From: Apodospora peruviana
Lineage: Eukaryota > Ascomycota > Sordariomycetes > Sordariales > Lasiosphaeriaceae
Direction of reading: 5' to 3'
Length of the DNA: 64,000 bases
NCBI GenBank assembly: GCA_033439685.1
Contig: JAUEDM010000005.1
Coordinates: 2,480,001-2,544,000 of the forward strand
In this document: positions 10,184-22,867 of the stretch, piece after piece
Position numbering within the stretch: the stretch's first letter is position 1
How the letters are laid out: the number at the start of each line of letters is the position of its first letter
Notes under the pieces: model-generated
What the model was told of the DNA's origin: nothing
Database searches by the model: none
Seen by the model: the letters and a program-made list of their open reading frames with translations, nothing else
Made by a program: the position numbers and the translations under genes

Positions 10184-12450
10184 ATGACAACGACGAATTA
10201 CGTCAATGAACGCTCGGTAATCACACATCAAGGTCCCAAGAGCGGGTTGGTACATCTCCGGTTTCTCCGTGCCCCATAATGTTTTTTTTTTTCAATTTTA
10301 ACACTATTAATCCCTTTCTCCTCTTGTATAGCAATGTCATCCAAAACGTCTACCTGAAAAGCGACTTCCTCCCGACCGCAGACGATGGCAGCCTTCGACT
10401 CCAACGCGGAAGAGCATAACGCCCAATGCCATCCTGACACACGAACCAAGCTCCTCCGCCAGATCAGAGAGTGGGCAGACGATCCTCGTTGCGAGAGCAT
10501 CTTTTGGCTGAACGGCATGGCCGGGACAGGGAAATCCACCATTTCTCGAACCGTGGCAAGGCGTTCGCGTACGACGGCCTCCTCGGCGCGAGTTTCTCCT
10601 TCAGAAAGGGGGAAGGCGACCGTGGGAAGGCAACCAAACTTTTCACTACAATCGCTAATCAGCTTGTGTACCACATACCTGCCCTGGCGGCTTTTGTCAG
10701 AGAGGCTATCGATGCCAACCCGGGTGTTGCCCGGAAGGCATTGAGAGGCCAGTTCGAAAAGCTTATCCAACAGCCTCTTGCCCGCGTTCATCACGCTATG
10801 GCAATGGTGATCGTGATCGACGCTCTTGACGAGTGCGACGGAGATATAGCGATGTGAAAACGATCATCTCCATGCTAGCAAAAGCAAAGGAACTTCGCTC
10901 CCAAAGACCTGGAGATTCCGCCAGATTGGCCCGATGAACAGGTCATTCGAGCTCTTGCTCAGATGACCGTTCCATTGTTCATCTTCGCCGCAACCGTCTG
11001 CCGCTTTATTGAAGATTCGGCGTGGTCAGACCCCGCTGACCAGCTAAAGAAAGTCTTACAGTATCAGATGAAGGCCCACGGTTCCGAGCTCGACAAGCTT
11101 GACGCGACATATCTCCCAGTTCTCAATCAGATTATCGTCGGGCGTACTGATCCGCAGAGGAGCCGCCTATTAGCTGAGTTTCGAGATGTCGTTGGCCCTA
11201 TTGTCCTCCTCGCTTAGCCCCTCTCAGTGTCGTCGCTTGCAAAACTCCTCAATATCTCTACCAAAGCCATATATGGCAGGCTCAACTCTCTCCACTCTGT
11301 CCTGAGCACTCCCTCGAGGATAGACTCTCCTGTCAGGCCATTTCACCTGTCATTTCGCGACTTCCTCGTCGATTCAACTAAACTTGTCGATTCGACTAAA
11401 CGCGCCAAGGACTTTTGGATCGACGAGACACAGTATCACAAGACGCTTGCGGATAGATGTATTCAACTTTTGCACCAACACCTAAAAAGAAATATCTGCG
11501 GTCTACAAGTGCCGGGAAAGCTGCGGTCAGAAGTCGATCAGCGAACGATCGATGCCGCTCTGCCGCCCGAGGCCCAGTATGCCTGCCAGTACTGGATACA
11601 CCACTGGAAGGAGAGCAAAAGCAGCGTACTGGATGGCGGCCAAGTCCACTGCTTCCTGACGAGCCATCTTCTTTACTGACTTGAAGCGCTCAGCGTTTTA
11701 GGTCGTATCTCGGAGAGTGTCGGCATGGTAGACAATTTGTTAGCCCTTAGTGTGCGTTGCGTCCTTGCCCTATTCCCAAACATGCTAACATTGCTTTTCA
11801 GCCTGCAGATACCATTGAGATATCCAGATTTCTCCGTGATATAAGGTGGTTCATTTAGAGCAGTCGGTCAATCATCGATATAGCACCTCTTCAAATATAC
11901 GCTTCGGCCACTTGTGTTTAGCCCGGCCCGCAGTATAACAAGAGGCCTATTCGAGCAGGAAGAACGAAAGTGGATTGCTACGGGGCCAATTGTAGAATAT
12001 AATTGGAATTCGTGCCAGCAGACGCTCGAGGGGCATCACTTTTCGGTCAACTCGGTAGCGTTCTCGCCCGATTCGAAATGGCTTGCGTCTGGGTCATACG
12101 ATAACACCATCAAGATCTGGGATACGGCCATGGGGGCATGTACGCAGACGCTCGAGGGGCATCTCGGTTTGGTCAACTCGGTAGCGTCTTCCCTTAACTC
12201 GAAGCAGATTACATCCGGATCAGACGATGCCAACTCCTCACATTTCCAAGGTTATGGAATAGGCTCGGACAACAGGTGGATTATGAGGGGCTTAGAAAAT
12301 TGGCTGTGGCTGCCTCCGGAATATCGGCCAGGAAGCTCAGCTGTGGCGGGATCAATAGTTGCTATTGGCTGTCTGTCGGGACGCGTCCTAACTATGACGT
12401 TAACGACAGCTAAGCTGATCTGTGCTTCTCTCTTTCTCTTTTTCTCTTAA
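10184..12450 (+). pseudogene. NACHT-WD40 NLR (NWD2-like), broken
   Basis: The pieces follow the order of a fungal NWD gene: a short start exon (10184 to about 10260), an exon resuming after an acceptor at about 10321 (FLPTADDG), the NACHT domain with Walker A GMAGTGKST and Walker B VIVIDALDECD, the helical NACHT-associated region (MTVPLFIFAATVCRF, HLSFRDFLVDS), then two WD40 repeats (QTLEGHHFSVNSVAFSPDSK, LASGSYDNTIKIWD) and a closing segment (GLENWLWLPPEYRPGSS). Damage: frameshifts near 10390, 10555 and 10855, a loss of roughly 50-70 codons near 10905, TAG at 11215-11217, TGA at 11677-11679 in place of an expected Trp, and more stops near 11860-11920. An intact relative would sense a ligand through its repeats and seed amyloid folding of the HeLo partner. 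This copy cannot make that protein. Confidence 0.85.
10196..10264 (+). other. Candidate amyloid-signalling motif at the NLR N-terminus
   Basis: The first exon of the NLR starts MTTTNYVNERSV and continues with QGPKSGLVH. NWD-type NLRs carry their amyloid motif exactly here, before the NACHT domain. It aligns without gaps to the tail of the adjacent HeLo protein (QGKNAGQVH). The exon would end at a weak donor (GTTTCT, 10261), phase 2, matching the exon after 10321. Confidence 0.4.
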
Positions 12451-13833
12451 TCATAGCGTGCCATAAGAGGGGTCCGGGGGCTCCTTTAATTTATAACCCG
12501 TTCATAATATTCTAGAATCTTCCAGATCTAACCACTTTCACCAATTCGAGTACTCTGTCTCATTTCTAAAGCCATGTGGCATCAAGAACACGTTGTGGCG
12601 ACAGCACAACGCCACGGGCCACTAAGTACAACTCGAGATCGGAGGGAGACGGCAGAGAGGGTAATCACATATTTATTTTTGGGGAATGCTAATTGGAGGA
12701 AAATAGAAACCGGTGTTGTTTCCGATTGACTATTCTGCTGTCGTTTCTGATAAGGTCTTTATCGTGTAGAACACATTTTTAACATCCACTTCGCTTGATC
12801 GCGCAGAACACCAGAACAGTTCATCCAGGCTTCCTTTGGCGGGTGGCTTGTTGGCACAGTCTCACCTGTTCTTATCTTGGTGATAAGACGCTCTTTAATC
12901 AATGGAGTTGTAATCTGGCGCCTGCTGAGCATGCTGCTTAGGCTGTTGTATCGTCATTTTTGAAGCTGAGGGTTCGAGATTGAGCATGTGTAAAAAGGCC
13001 TAACGTTACTTGATATGGCGGAATATTGTCTTTTAAGGCATCAAAGTCAGATTCATAATTGCATCGCCCGAATTGCCACTAACTATTGCTAGCTTGGTCT
13101 CTGATGATGGCTTGCATTGCCGCCCATTCAGTTAATCTTTTATTTTCCGCTATGGCGTTAGGTTGTAGGGGTCGGACTAAATTCAGTAATGGGAGTGTGC
13201 CTAGTGGGGGCTGCCCTCGGCGGGGAATTTGACTCCAAAATCGGCGACACAGGCGCCTAGATTTGGAGTCGCAACCTCCAGAAACGAAGGTGAATTGCCC
13301 GGAAACTCATACTTGAGATGTAATCTAACGCTGCAATTCAATTCCGGGGACCAAACACCAATCTTGGGTGTACTTTCTGCCAACCTTTCTCCTGTCCCGC
13401 GCCCGGAGAACTTTCCTGGGCATGAGCTAGCCACTTTCCACTAACTCCGTCCCCTTATTACGGTCTTTTTGTTTGCCGTCCTCCGCGTGGCCATCATCTC
13501 TCTCAGATACAGTGAGACCTTTCTTCCTGCCGCCAGAAGTCTGATTTCCCTTCTGGGATTGAGAGCCAGAACCACTGTTCATTCTGACCGAGGAGACACA
13601 GCTCGCTTTCAATCGACCATCCCAAACCCTCGGCAAGCTTCCTGCTGCGAGCCTGCGGCTCGGGCTGCAACACAGCTGGACAGCTTCCCGATACAGCTAG
13701 ATCGGGTCTTGCCTATAGCTTTTCAGGCACCGGCCGCAACGACTCCGCACTCCCAACCAAAATCTTTTCGAGTTCCGACGAGACCGAACCCAGACTTTCG
13801 AATTTCGCAAAGCAGAACATACACCTGCCAAAC
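12451..13833. other. Spacer upstream of the HET gene
   Basis: No gene that I can support. The last 400 bp before 13834 are moderately pyrimidine-rich and probably hold the HET promoter and 5' UTR. A perfect-stem hairpin lies at 13231-13270. Confidence 0.5.
13231..13270. repeat. Inverted repeat / hairpin
   Basis: GACTCCAAAATC and GATTTGGAGTC face each other around a loop of about 17 bases. The arms match perfectly over nine bases, then with one bulge. Confidence 0.6.
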
Positions 13834-15801
13834 ATGCCTTGTCTATCTTGCAAAGACCTCGACATGAACCACAAGGAGAGGCTGGACCCAAGCCGGTTGC
13901 AGACATACAGCAGCTTCGGCGACTTTCATTCTGATGCTCGCAAGCTTGTTGACGCCGGCCGTGCGGGCTGTCCAATATGCTCTTTAATATGTCGAGCACT
14001 ACTGTTCTTCGCACAAGATAAACCAAAACTAAATTTGCCGAATCTAGAGGGAGAAATCAGCATTCATCTTGCCAAGGCAATCACCCCGCTACTGGTTGAC
14101 TGCTGGGGCGACGGTGAGCTGTTGCAGCTTCAGTTGTTCACCCAGTCAGGCCTGCGTGATCCTTGGTCTCAGTTCAAGCCTTTCCCGCCAGTCGCGAAGA
14201 TGTCATCCGAAGACAAATGCTTCCAACAGATTCAGGAGTGGATTACAGAGTGCGAAGCGAGCCACCCAGACTGCCAAGCCGCAGACATGGTGCAGCTTCC
14301 AACTCGTATCATCGACGTGAACCATACATCAGACGGATTTCGACCGTTTTTGCTTGAAACGAAGGGTGCTACCGGCCGTTACGCCGCGCTGAGCTATGTT
14401 TGGGGCAAGGTGTTACCTCTTAAGCTGACGAAGGCCAAGCTCGAGCACTTCAAGTCTGGGATCCCATGGCACTCAATCCCCAAAACTCTGCAAGATGCAA
14501 TCATCATCACCCATCGCCTTGGTCTCCGCTACGTCTGGATTGATGCCTTGACCATCATTCAGGACGACCATGAGGATTGGGAGGTAGAGGCAGCGCTCAT
14601 GGCAACTGTCTACGGAAACGCCTACATCACCATTGCTGCCACGGCATCAGAAGACTGCCACAAAGGCATATTTGCTCCTCGTACCGTCTCTGCGCGCAAT
14701 GTTCTGGTTGGGCCCCTGACCAAGGACGAGCATCCCAAAGAAGTCGATTTGCTTTGTCCCGGGAAAATATACGCTCGGAAAAGCTGGGGTGACATGGTGA
14801 GATGGTATCCGCTACAAAAACGGGGTTGGACACTACAGGAGCAGGTGTTATCTCGACGCGTAATACAATACGAGACTCACAACCTCGTTTGGCACTGCAG
14901 AGAAAGTCGGGCAGCCGAATCTGGACCAAAATTAGTTAGAGGCGCCTTTACACCCCTCAACCCCATCGGCTTCGTGCGGCCACCAGATACCCCAGATGCC
15001 CGCGGAATCAAGAGACTCTCGGAGATTTGGAACGGCTTTCTTCCTAGCTACACCGAACGACTTCTCACGCAAGAATCGGACAAGTTGCCGGCTATACTCG
15101 GTGTTGCCAAAGCACTCCAAACTGCCGGAATGGGCCGATACCATGTTGGACTTTGGCAGTCCGACTTGCTGACTGGGCTGACGTGGTACTCGGAGATCAC
15201 TTACCCATTCGATGGCCCTTGGAAGCCAACACACTACAGGCCTCCAGCATACAGGGCTCCGACATGGTCCTGGGCTTCCCTCACAGGAAGAGTGAATTAT
15301 TCCTGGGGCGATGATAATACTTCAAGGCTTCCTCTCGCCCAGTGTTGCGTCATAAGCGTGAATGAAGTTGAGTTAGTCATTCGAGCGACCGTCGTGGAGG
15401 GGGTTCTGGAGAAAACCTCGGCTTGTTTGACCTGGGACACTTACCCTGGGGGAATGAGACCCTGAGAGACAGACAAACTTCTGGCCCACCGGTCACGGGT
15501 TGGAGAGCTGCGTGTAGTAGACGAGACAGTCCAGGTATGGACTGATATTGTCGACACTTCGCCCATGCATCCAAACACTGAAGGTCCTGTTGGGCTCGTC
15601 AAGACGCCGTTAGCTGTTATCTGTCTGTACATGGGGACGCGAGACATGAGGGGTCAGACTTACTCGACAGCTTTGGTTATCGCACCGTCCTCCTCACTTG
15701 GAGGTTCCGCAAATGGCACATATCAACGAGTCGGTGCTTGTATAGAAATGGATCCAACGTACTTTGAGGGTGCAAAGGAGATGGAGGTGACGATCATTTG
15801 A
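13834..15801 (+). CDS. HET-domain heterokaryon incompatibility protein, one in-frame stop
   Basis: An open frame from MPCLSCKDLDMNHKERLD encodes 543 residues. A Cys-containing N-terminal region (SCKDL, CPICSLIC) precedes the HET domain, residues about 170-350: YAALSYVWG, then IPKTLQDAIIITHRLGLRYV, WIDALTIIQDD and GWTLQEQVLSRR. The usual Cys in the ID(S)LCIIQDD signature is Thr here. The frame stops at TGA 15463-15465 but stays open in the same frame to 15801, and that part reads as the usual HET C-terminus (YSTALVIAPSSS, YQRVGACIEMD, GAKEMEVTII). So the gene is either broken by one nonsense change or a very short intron removes the stop (GTTTGA...GAG, about 44 bp, below the usual size). HET proteins trigger growth arrest or cell death after non-self contact. 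The NLR/HeLo pair lies just upstream. Confidence 0.85.
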
Positions 15802-16480
15802 ATAGCCGGTTGGGGGATGTTCAGGCAGACTGGACTCCGCCTGGTGAAACCAGCGCCGATTGTTCCTTGAAGACCAGAAAAGCTGCTGTCAGGCACACCA
15901 TCGAACACGGTTTCGGTCTGGCACCTCGCATGATCATATTTGCATTCTCCAGAATTGGCGAGTTTGGTCACTTCGGTAACGGGATCGAGTGCGCCAGACG
16001 GAGGCCACCGCTACTGGCATCGTGCTGCGGCTGCCCTGGCGCCACATCGACATGGACCGCCTGATGGCGTTCCTACGAGAAAAGTACCACGACAAGTGGG
16101 TCGATCACCTTCAACACATCGAGATCAATTTCCGAGGCAATTGTATGGACAATGTCATCCTTACACCCTAGGACGATGAAAGGTGAGGTTCGTGTAGTCT
16201 AGAGTAGCTACGCGGCCTCGTCCAGACTGGACTGGTGTTTTTTATTTGGGTTCGCCATCTCCATTGTTTAAACCGAGTTAACCTACCGATCTTTAAAACC
16301 TTAGGGCAATTACTTTGCAGGGCCCTTGTCTGGACAAGAAAACAGAGCCGGCCGGTCAAGCTGGCCCCTCTACTGTTGCCACGGAGTCTTCGAGACTTTC
16401 AACGAAGCTACCACAACTGATGAGTTCTACCGCTTACCCCAAGACCGGAAGCATTTCGCTTGTTAAGAACATGAACGATC
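15802..16480. other. Spacer with one unexplained frame
   Basis: A 60-codon plus-strand frame at 15989-16171 (LRLPWRHIDMDRLMAFLREK) looks protein-like but has no recognisable domain. It could be the edge of the broken gene that follows. Otherwise I see nothing. Confidence 0.3.
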
Positions 16481-17560
16481 ATGCTCGCCGAATGGGCAAT
16501 CATGGATTTAGCCAAGCACCAGGCCGTTCTGGAGTTGTTTCGAACCGGGATACGCCAACGTTTCCACGAGCTGAACGAGGCTCTCCACGCGGTGGGAGAG
16601 AAACAGCAGGGTGGACAGACAAAAACAAACTTGACCACCCCGTCACGGTCTGGCCGGTTGACGACCAAGACAGGGTGGCCCCACGCCTTCTCCGGCCCGG
16701 GAATCCTCATCGATGAAACCACCACGGGATACCATCGCCGCAAATATGAACCTAAGACCTTCGAAGTTTTATTATGGTCCGGGCACCCAGATAGCCTGTG
16801 CCTACCCATCCGCTACCAGCCCCTTGACGACCTCTTCCCGAGGGAGACGCAGAGTCCGAGCTTACGTCGCAGCACTCTATTTCGGTCCCGGAGCCTCCTG
16901 GTTTCCAGATCCTCACAGGGGAGCTTTCCAGCAAGCCACACATCCTTTCAGAAACAGCAACTGTCCCTTTGCCAGTTCGGAGGCCGGTAGTGGTGGGTAG
17001 GCATTTCCATGGCCCTTCTGCTGCCGCAAACAACATTGTCTATACGGCATTATCCAGTTGTACCACTTACCTCCTTTGCCCGAAAGGTTCCGTCTCCAAC
17101 TTCTTCAATGAGATCGCCCAGGTCCAGAGACTGCGCATTCCTACTGATATGTACGTATTTTATCAACCTTCTACTTGTACAAGGTCTTGCACTAATCGTC
17201 TACCAGGGTGTATGGCCGTCCTAAGGACCACCTCAGGGACTGGGCGGACTGCAGGGGGCTCAGGGACAATCGCACCTCTTCCCTCACCATTCCGACCTTG
17301 CCCAACCGTTCCTCCTGCGGCAGTCCAAGCATATGCGCAAGGCGCAGGTATCGCATCTCCACACGACACCAGGTCATGCAAGAATTTTCGCCATCGATTC
17401 TCAAATGAGAGTTCTAACTAGACCATATGAGACTCGACTTTCACGAAAATCTTCGCCAGCCTGCTCACGATGTTGGCGAGGAGCGTGAGAAAAGAGTCTT
17501 CGAGGAGCTGTTGGATATTGCCGCCAAATACGACATAATCTCCAGTGGCTTATATTAGAA
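16481..17560 (+). pseudogene. Unidentified broken gene
   Basis: Protein-like text continues through three reading frames: from 16481 (LAKHQAVLELFRTGIRQRFH, TTTGYHRRKYEPKTFEVLL), then from about 16825 (ESELTSQHSISVPEPP, GPSAAANNIVYTALSSCTTY) to a good donor GTACGT at about 17152 and an acceptor at 17206, then in a third frame (SDLAQPFLLRQSKHMRKAQV, PGHARIFAIDSQMRVLTRP) and finally ENLRQPAHDVGEEREKRVFE. The shifts near 16830, 17230 and 17420 suggest a decayed gene and not chance frames. I do not recognise the family. A stretch around TTTGYHRRKYEPKTF recurs in decayed form near 46.7 kb. Confidence 0.4.
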
Positions 17561-20500
17561 TTGGAACCTTTCAGGCTTCGGCAACACCAGACCACCCTCG
17601 CTCAGGAATCAGTGATACCCGTTCGTGAGAGGCTGACAGCTTCAGCTACAAGCACTGTATTTCATGATACAGTGAGAGGAAGACAAGATAGCCGATGCCT
17701 GGCCGGCGATGGTGGGATCAGTTCTTCGTGGACCGGCTGGACCGGCTCGACCTACCGACCGGACGGACCGCAACCTGTGCCGTGGGCCAAGTTTTGCACC
17801 TACAACTCAAGCTATGAGCCACCCTTCGGGGACTGAACATCAGGCCCTGTGGGAAGCCACCATCGCCGAGCTCGAGCTCGCTATCGCCGCAGCGCAGGAA
17901 GGACCGCAATGGCGCGGGGTAACAGAGACAATTCTGCAATGGATGGTCAGGCTGTTCATGAGCAGCCAGTCCAATCAAACCCATCGTTCGGACTGTGTGA
18001 GTAAAGAACAAACGGAAGACGAACAATCTCGAGACATCCGAACGTTATTGGAGTCCTTTTTACAATGTCGTCACGAATCAGTCATCAAGGAAGCATCCTC
18101 TACCGGCCCTCGGTAGACTCTTGTTTGACGTTGTGGCCCTCGCCACAACGCACGCGCTCGCCGACCGAGCCACCGACGTCTCCAGCGCCGCGCCCAACCA
18201 CCTCGTGAATCTCCGAAGAGATCACCGCCGTGCCAGCAGCACCGATGGCACCGGAACGCTGCTGCTCCGGCCACGAGAAGTGGAAGGTCAGGCGCGAGCG
18301 CCAGACCCGACGACAGCTCCCAATAAGGATTGTAGAAGACGGAGACCGGTCCGTCAAACGTTGGTTCGAATCAAGCCTCGCGTAACATGCAACTGGCCGT
18401 GTGTGCTTGGCACGCCATTCCTTGACCCGACAGCTCCGGCTCGGACAGCTCCGCTCAGGTTTCTTCAAGGAACAACAGTGTCAGTGACCTCAAGAGGCAA
18501 GTCTAAGTTGAGCCGGTTGTCCATCGTTTCGCCGACGGCTGCTAGAGACAAGGCCCGCAGATCTATGTTCTTTACCATGGGCACCATGTGGACATTGACG
18601 CCGCAGCCAGCAGCCCACTCCCCCAGTCTCGTCACAACCGCATTGCGGTACAAAGATGCGCGTCTGTGACGGCGCGGACTGGTGCCGACTTTATTCAACA
18701 GATGCACTCCCGACGAGTAATCGCTAACAGAGACGACCTCTTCATCTTTAATCGCCGGGCCATTAATAAATCAGTTGATCGGTTTGAGCAAGCGATGCAA
18801 CTGAGCCTTTGGCGTTCCCTGGTGCTGCCCGTGAGCTCGCAAAAGATGTCACAGACAAGGAATCTTGCAGGGTTTTGTAAAGTACTCGATGGCTACTATT
18901 TACCGTGGAATGATGTACCCCTCCTGCGACCGCCCATGACAAGGGATCCGCGGTGAACGGCAATCAGCTGGGATTTCCCTCGGCCTCGGTTCATAGGGTG
19001 GCTCGTCAAGCCGCCGGCCCCGCGCCTTTGGGCGAGTGACTCTCTTCTCCCGCTCTGGGTGCATCGTTCCGCCAACACCAGATTGCGAAGGGAGTGATGG
19101 GGGCGATACTTTTGTCATATTACATTTTATTACATTTCTCCGTCTCGCACAAGGGGAGGACGGGGCGTCCAAATGCAAGACCATGAAGAACGGCGACCTC
19201 AAGAGTTTCTCGCGAGAAGGCGGCCTGCTATTGATTAACTTAGTGTTGGCATGTGGTCTGGTGGGATATCAGAACGTTAGCGGTGGTCTTGGGGCCTTTG
19301 AGTTTGTATAATAGTTATGTTGTATATGTCAGAAATGAGAATGATGGTAATGTGAATCAGATCACTCAGTCGTCTTTTTGTGAGATCATGCGGCTCTTGT
19401 GCTTGAAACATGTTTTTAATTTCTGCAAGTCGTCGCAACATACACTCGATCCAGACTGCCCAGGCGAGCTCCCGTCATCAATATTTCAAGGGTTGCTTAG
19501 TGTCAGCAATGTGTCCACATGGCTGACCTGTTGTACGGTTCGATCTTGGTGCTAGCGTAGCGTTCGTCTCATCAGACTTGTTTCTTTCCTTTTTCCCTTC
19601 TGATTGTGTGTCAGCTGTGTGGTTAGTTTCGTAAAAGGTCCAGTCAACTTCTCTTGATGTCTACAATATTGAAATGCAGCAGTTGATTACCCAAGAAGGA
19701 AAGGAAATATTGAAGTTGTTGATTAACTCCAGGCTGGCATTCTTCTTCAACGGCTGGGACCCACATGATTTTAATGAAAGTTCAACGGCTTTTGCAACGC
19801 ACGTTCAGATAAGGTCGTCCACCGTGTTGATGATGCCTGGTCCAAGCTGAGTGTATCCGTTCAGGTATTACTGCGCCGCGTCTCACCATAGGGTCATTTT
19901 GTTCATCAAAATTGGCGCCAACGGGTAGAGTCTAGTTTAAGTTGTTCAACTGTTCTTAGTGATTGACTTCGTGGTGGCGTCCGCAGGACGTTTTTCTCAA
20001 ACAGACAGGCCTAGTGGGGCGCACACACCACCCCTTGGAGTAAATCACAGAAAATCGAGAACGGAAAAGGAAGCCCCGCCATATCTTGCGGTTCCATCAC
20101 GCGCACGTTGCGAAAAGGGGAGGGAAATCGTGAGATCGGATGATACTTACGGAGCAGTTTGTTTTCGAGTTGAAAGAGTCGGGAACTGGGTGCATGTAGG
20201 CCCGTGCAGAAAGACGTTATGAATGAAAGGCACGAAAAAAAACGGGTGCTGCCGTGTGAAGTGTCAGTCGGGTCGGTGTGCGTGCCCGAGTGGGTGGTAT
20301 TTCTCGTTGGAGAAACGATCCAGACTGAGTCATGAACGGTTGCAAACTGGCTCCCGTCCGTGTCATTGGGTCTGTCGATGTGTGTTATTCCGACGACTCC
20401 TTTCCCAATCCCACCAGAATGGTTCCCCCTAGAATAGTGGAAAATTCCCGTCGGAGTGCTTCGGCAGAGCTGCATCTGGTACGGGTTAGGCTCCGTGCCG

Positions 20501-22867
20501 GAGCGTATCGTCCTTCCTAATGCAGTTAGTTTCTGGAGACGTGACCCCATGTTTTTGTCTTCCCTTGTCTTCCCGAGACACCGACATTTCTCTCCCACAG
20601 CTTCAGGGCAAGCGAATGGTAGCGTTACCTGCTGCCCTGTGGAAATCGAAAGCACGGAATTTTAGGACGGCCTGACGGACGGGTGGATACCGGTGGGTGT
20701 CGTTTGGTTTTTTGCTTACACAGTCATCGCTAGTTCGTCTTGGAAGGTGGAACAACACGGGAAGACGAAGGAGAGACAGAAAGGAGAAAAAGGGGGGTAA
20801 ATTAGCCCGAGATCTGACCAAGAAACTCGTTTTGCTGGAAAGAGGCTACGTACTCGTCCGCGTAATGAAAAGTACGGGTGCCCTATGGGCGTTTCTGGTC
20901 TGGCAGTATCGCCGTCCATTGGTGGTTCCGAGTCTGGTAGAAAGCTGAAAGACCACACAGATGCCGCGGCAATTGCACTTGCACTTCCAGTGCCTGCTGT
21001 CCGTCCTACTGGGACTGGGAGGTCCCTGGTCCCCGCTGGCCCTGCCACTCAGACAATCACAGACCATCCGCGACGCCACACACCATGCAGGTCTTGCGAT
21101 TTGCAGCTGCCAGCTGTGACTGACAAACCCTCAAACCCGTCCGTCGGGTTGGGTGTCTGTGTGTGTGTTGTTGGGCTTTACGTTTCCCCGCCTAAACCCA
21201 CCGGTATTCTTTGTGCTCGCCCTGTCACCTCCCAACCGGATGCGTGGATGCCACTGCAACTCCCAGGTACCCGATCCTTCGCAAAGCACCGCTTCCCGTG
21301 GACTGGACCCAATGGAACGGTTGGCCAACAGACAACCAAAACACTATCTTGGAGCTAGCGAGCAAACTATTTCCATCATGCCGTCGGGTCTTACGCTAGC
21401 TAAGTACATGTAATAGCGACGACTGGACCCAGCAGACTGTTTAGTGATGATGCGAACTGCAGCAACCTGATCACGTCGAGGGAGGGGCTTCGCCCCCATC
21501 CTTTTCGTTGTCTCTCCTCAGCCCTGGAGTCATACCCACACCACCATTGCAACATATTGGCAGCTCTGTTGGTTGTTTCTGGTCAATCGGTCAGGTTTTG
21601 GTGTTTGCATGTTGGACCTTTTCGTTGTTTTAGCCAGCCAGAAGCCAGGATGGAATCACTTACCGCTTCTTTCAAGACTGGTGTGTCGTAAATGCCACCC
21701 TGCAATCACCGACTGCGATGCAGCTTAGGGTCCTTGCCCTCATCTCTCGTCCCTCGATCGCGGACTCGTCTCTGTGGCACGGGCTTCAGTGCTTTCACAG
21801 ACATATGGTGCCCATTCACAGGGTGACAGTTGGCTTCGCTAACGTTTGGGGCTCGGCTGTAATCGTGGTGGGTGGTTCGGAACGACGGGAGGACCTCGAT
21901 AACACAGGGCGGAGTTGGGTTTCGGTGATAGACACTCTCAACCCCGCCCCTTGCCAAGACACTGTACTTCAACCAGTCTGCTGGGACCGGTGCGGGTGTC
22001 GAGTTCCCGTCGAGCGTCTTTTCTTTGTCTGTTTATACTAGAACTAGTCTCAGACCCTCAGACCACCACTTACACACTTGACTGCATTCAGATTGGTTTC
22101 GTCTTGGCTACTGCTATTCGGAATTCAGATGGTGATTCGGTGAGTGTAGCACATTCACAGCTCCTGTCCGGATTCCGAGGAGCGGCAAGTTCCCCAAACT
22201 GAACCCAGTCTCACTGCGGTCCCCAATCCCGCTCCAGCTGGAGGTTGATCCCCAGGACCCCTGCCGGATTGGCCATCATCACCGCCCAGGGCCCCAGGCA
22301 TCCCTCCCCAAAAGAAGAAAGGGACCGGCAACGTTCCCAACATCCTGGGAGAAAAAAAGAGCCGAAACTTAGTGTCGACAAGGACAAGGGGCGGAAAGCG
22401 GAAGCAGGGGGATACGCTCCACAGTCCACCGTTCTTCATGTCCCCCCTGTGCCCCCCCTCCCCCAATTCCCTCCAGTAAGTTCCCGTGCTGTTTGGTCTT
22501 TTTTTTTTTTTTTGGCCGTACCAGACTCTCGGGATTCGAACAAATCCCCAACGACATCAGCTGCTCGTCCTCCGTCCCCCCATGATTGGGACGCTATATA
22601 TAATCGTCCCCTACCTCCCGCGCCTCTGGAGTCTTGTCCCAATCCACGGTTGTCTTGGGTGATCGTCTATTTCTGGCACTCGCAGGTCAATCCTTCGCCA
22701 CCGCCGATCTTCAAAACTGACAACCACTCAACTTTCACGTCCAACAACACCAATTCTACTTGTAGTACAGATCTTCACATGCTTCAACTCACAACACCGA
22801 CTCTCCGTCTTTGCTCCGAGATAATAAAACCCCGAGCGCCCGCCACCTCGCCGGCATCAAAATAAAG
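17561..22867. other. Long spacer, no supported gene
   Basis: A 100-residue frame at 17817-18116 (ALWEATIAELELAIAAAQEG) looks helical and may be a gene remnant. The longer frames further on, such as 20011-20655 on minus, have biased composition and no domain. The region from about 21700 to 22867 should hold the promoter of the methyltransferase gene; it has a T16 run near 22500 and pyrimidine-rich stretches before the start codon. Confidence 0.4.

Noticed and set aside
18293..18388. tRNA-like stretch (TTCGAAT loop with possible acceptor pairing)
   Set aside because: A seven-base outer stem can be drawn, but the T stem has a mismatch, no D arm forms and no anticodon arm fits.
20011..20655. 214-codon minus-strand frame
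   Set aside because: No domain, no splice signals and odd composition; a chance frame upstream of the methyltransferase gene is the simplest reading.
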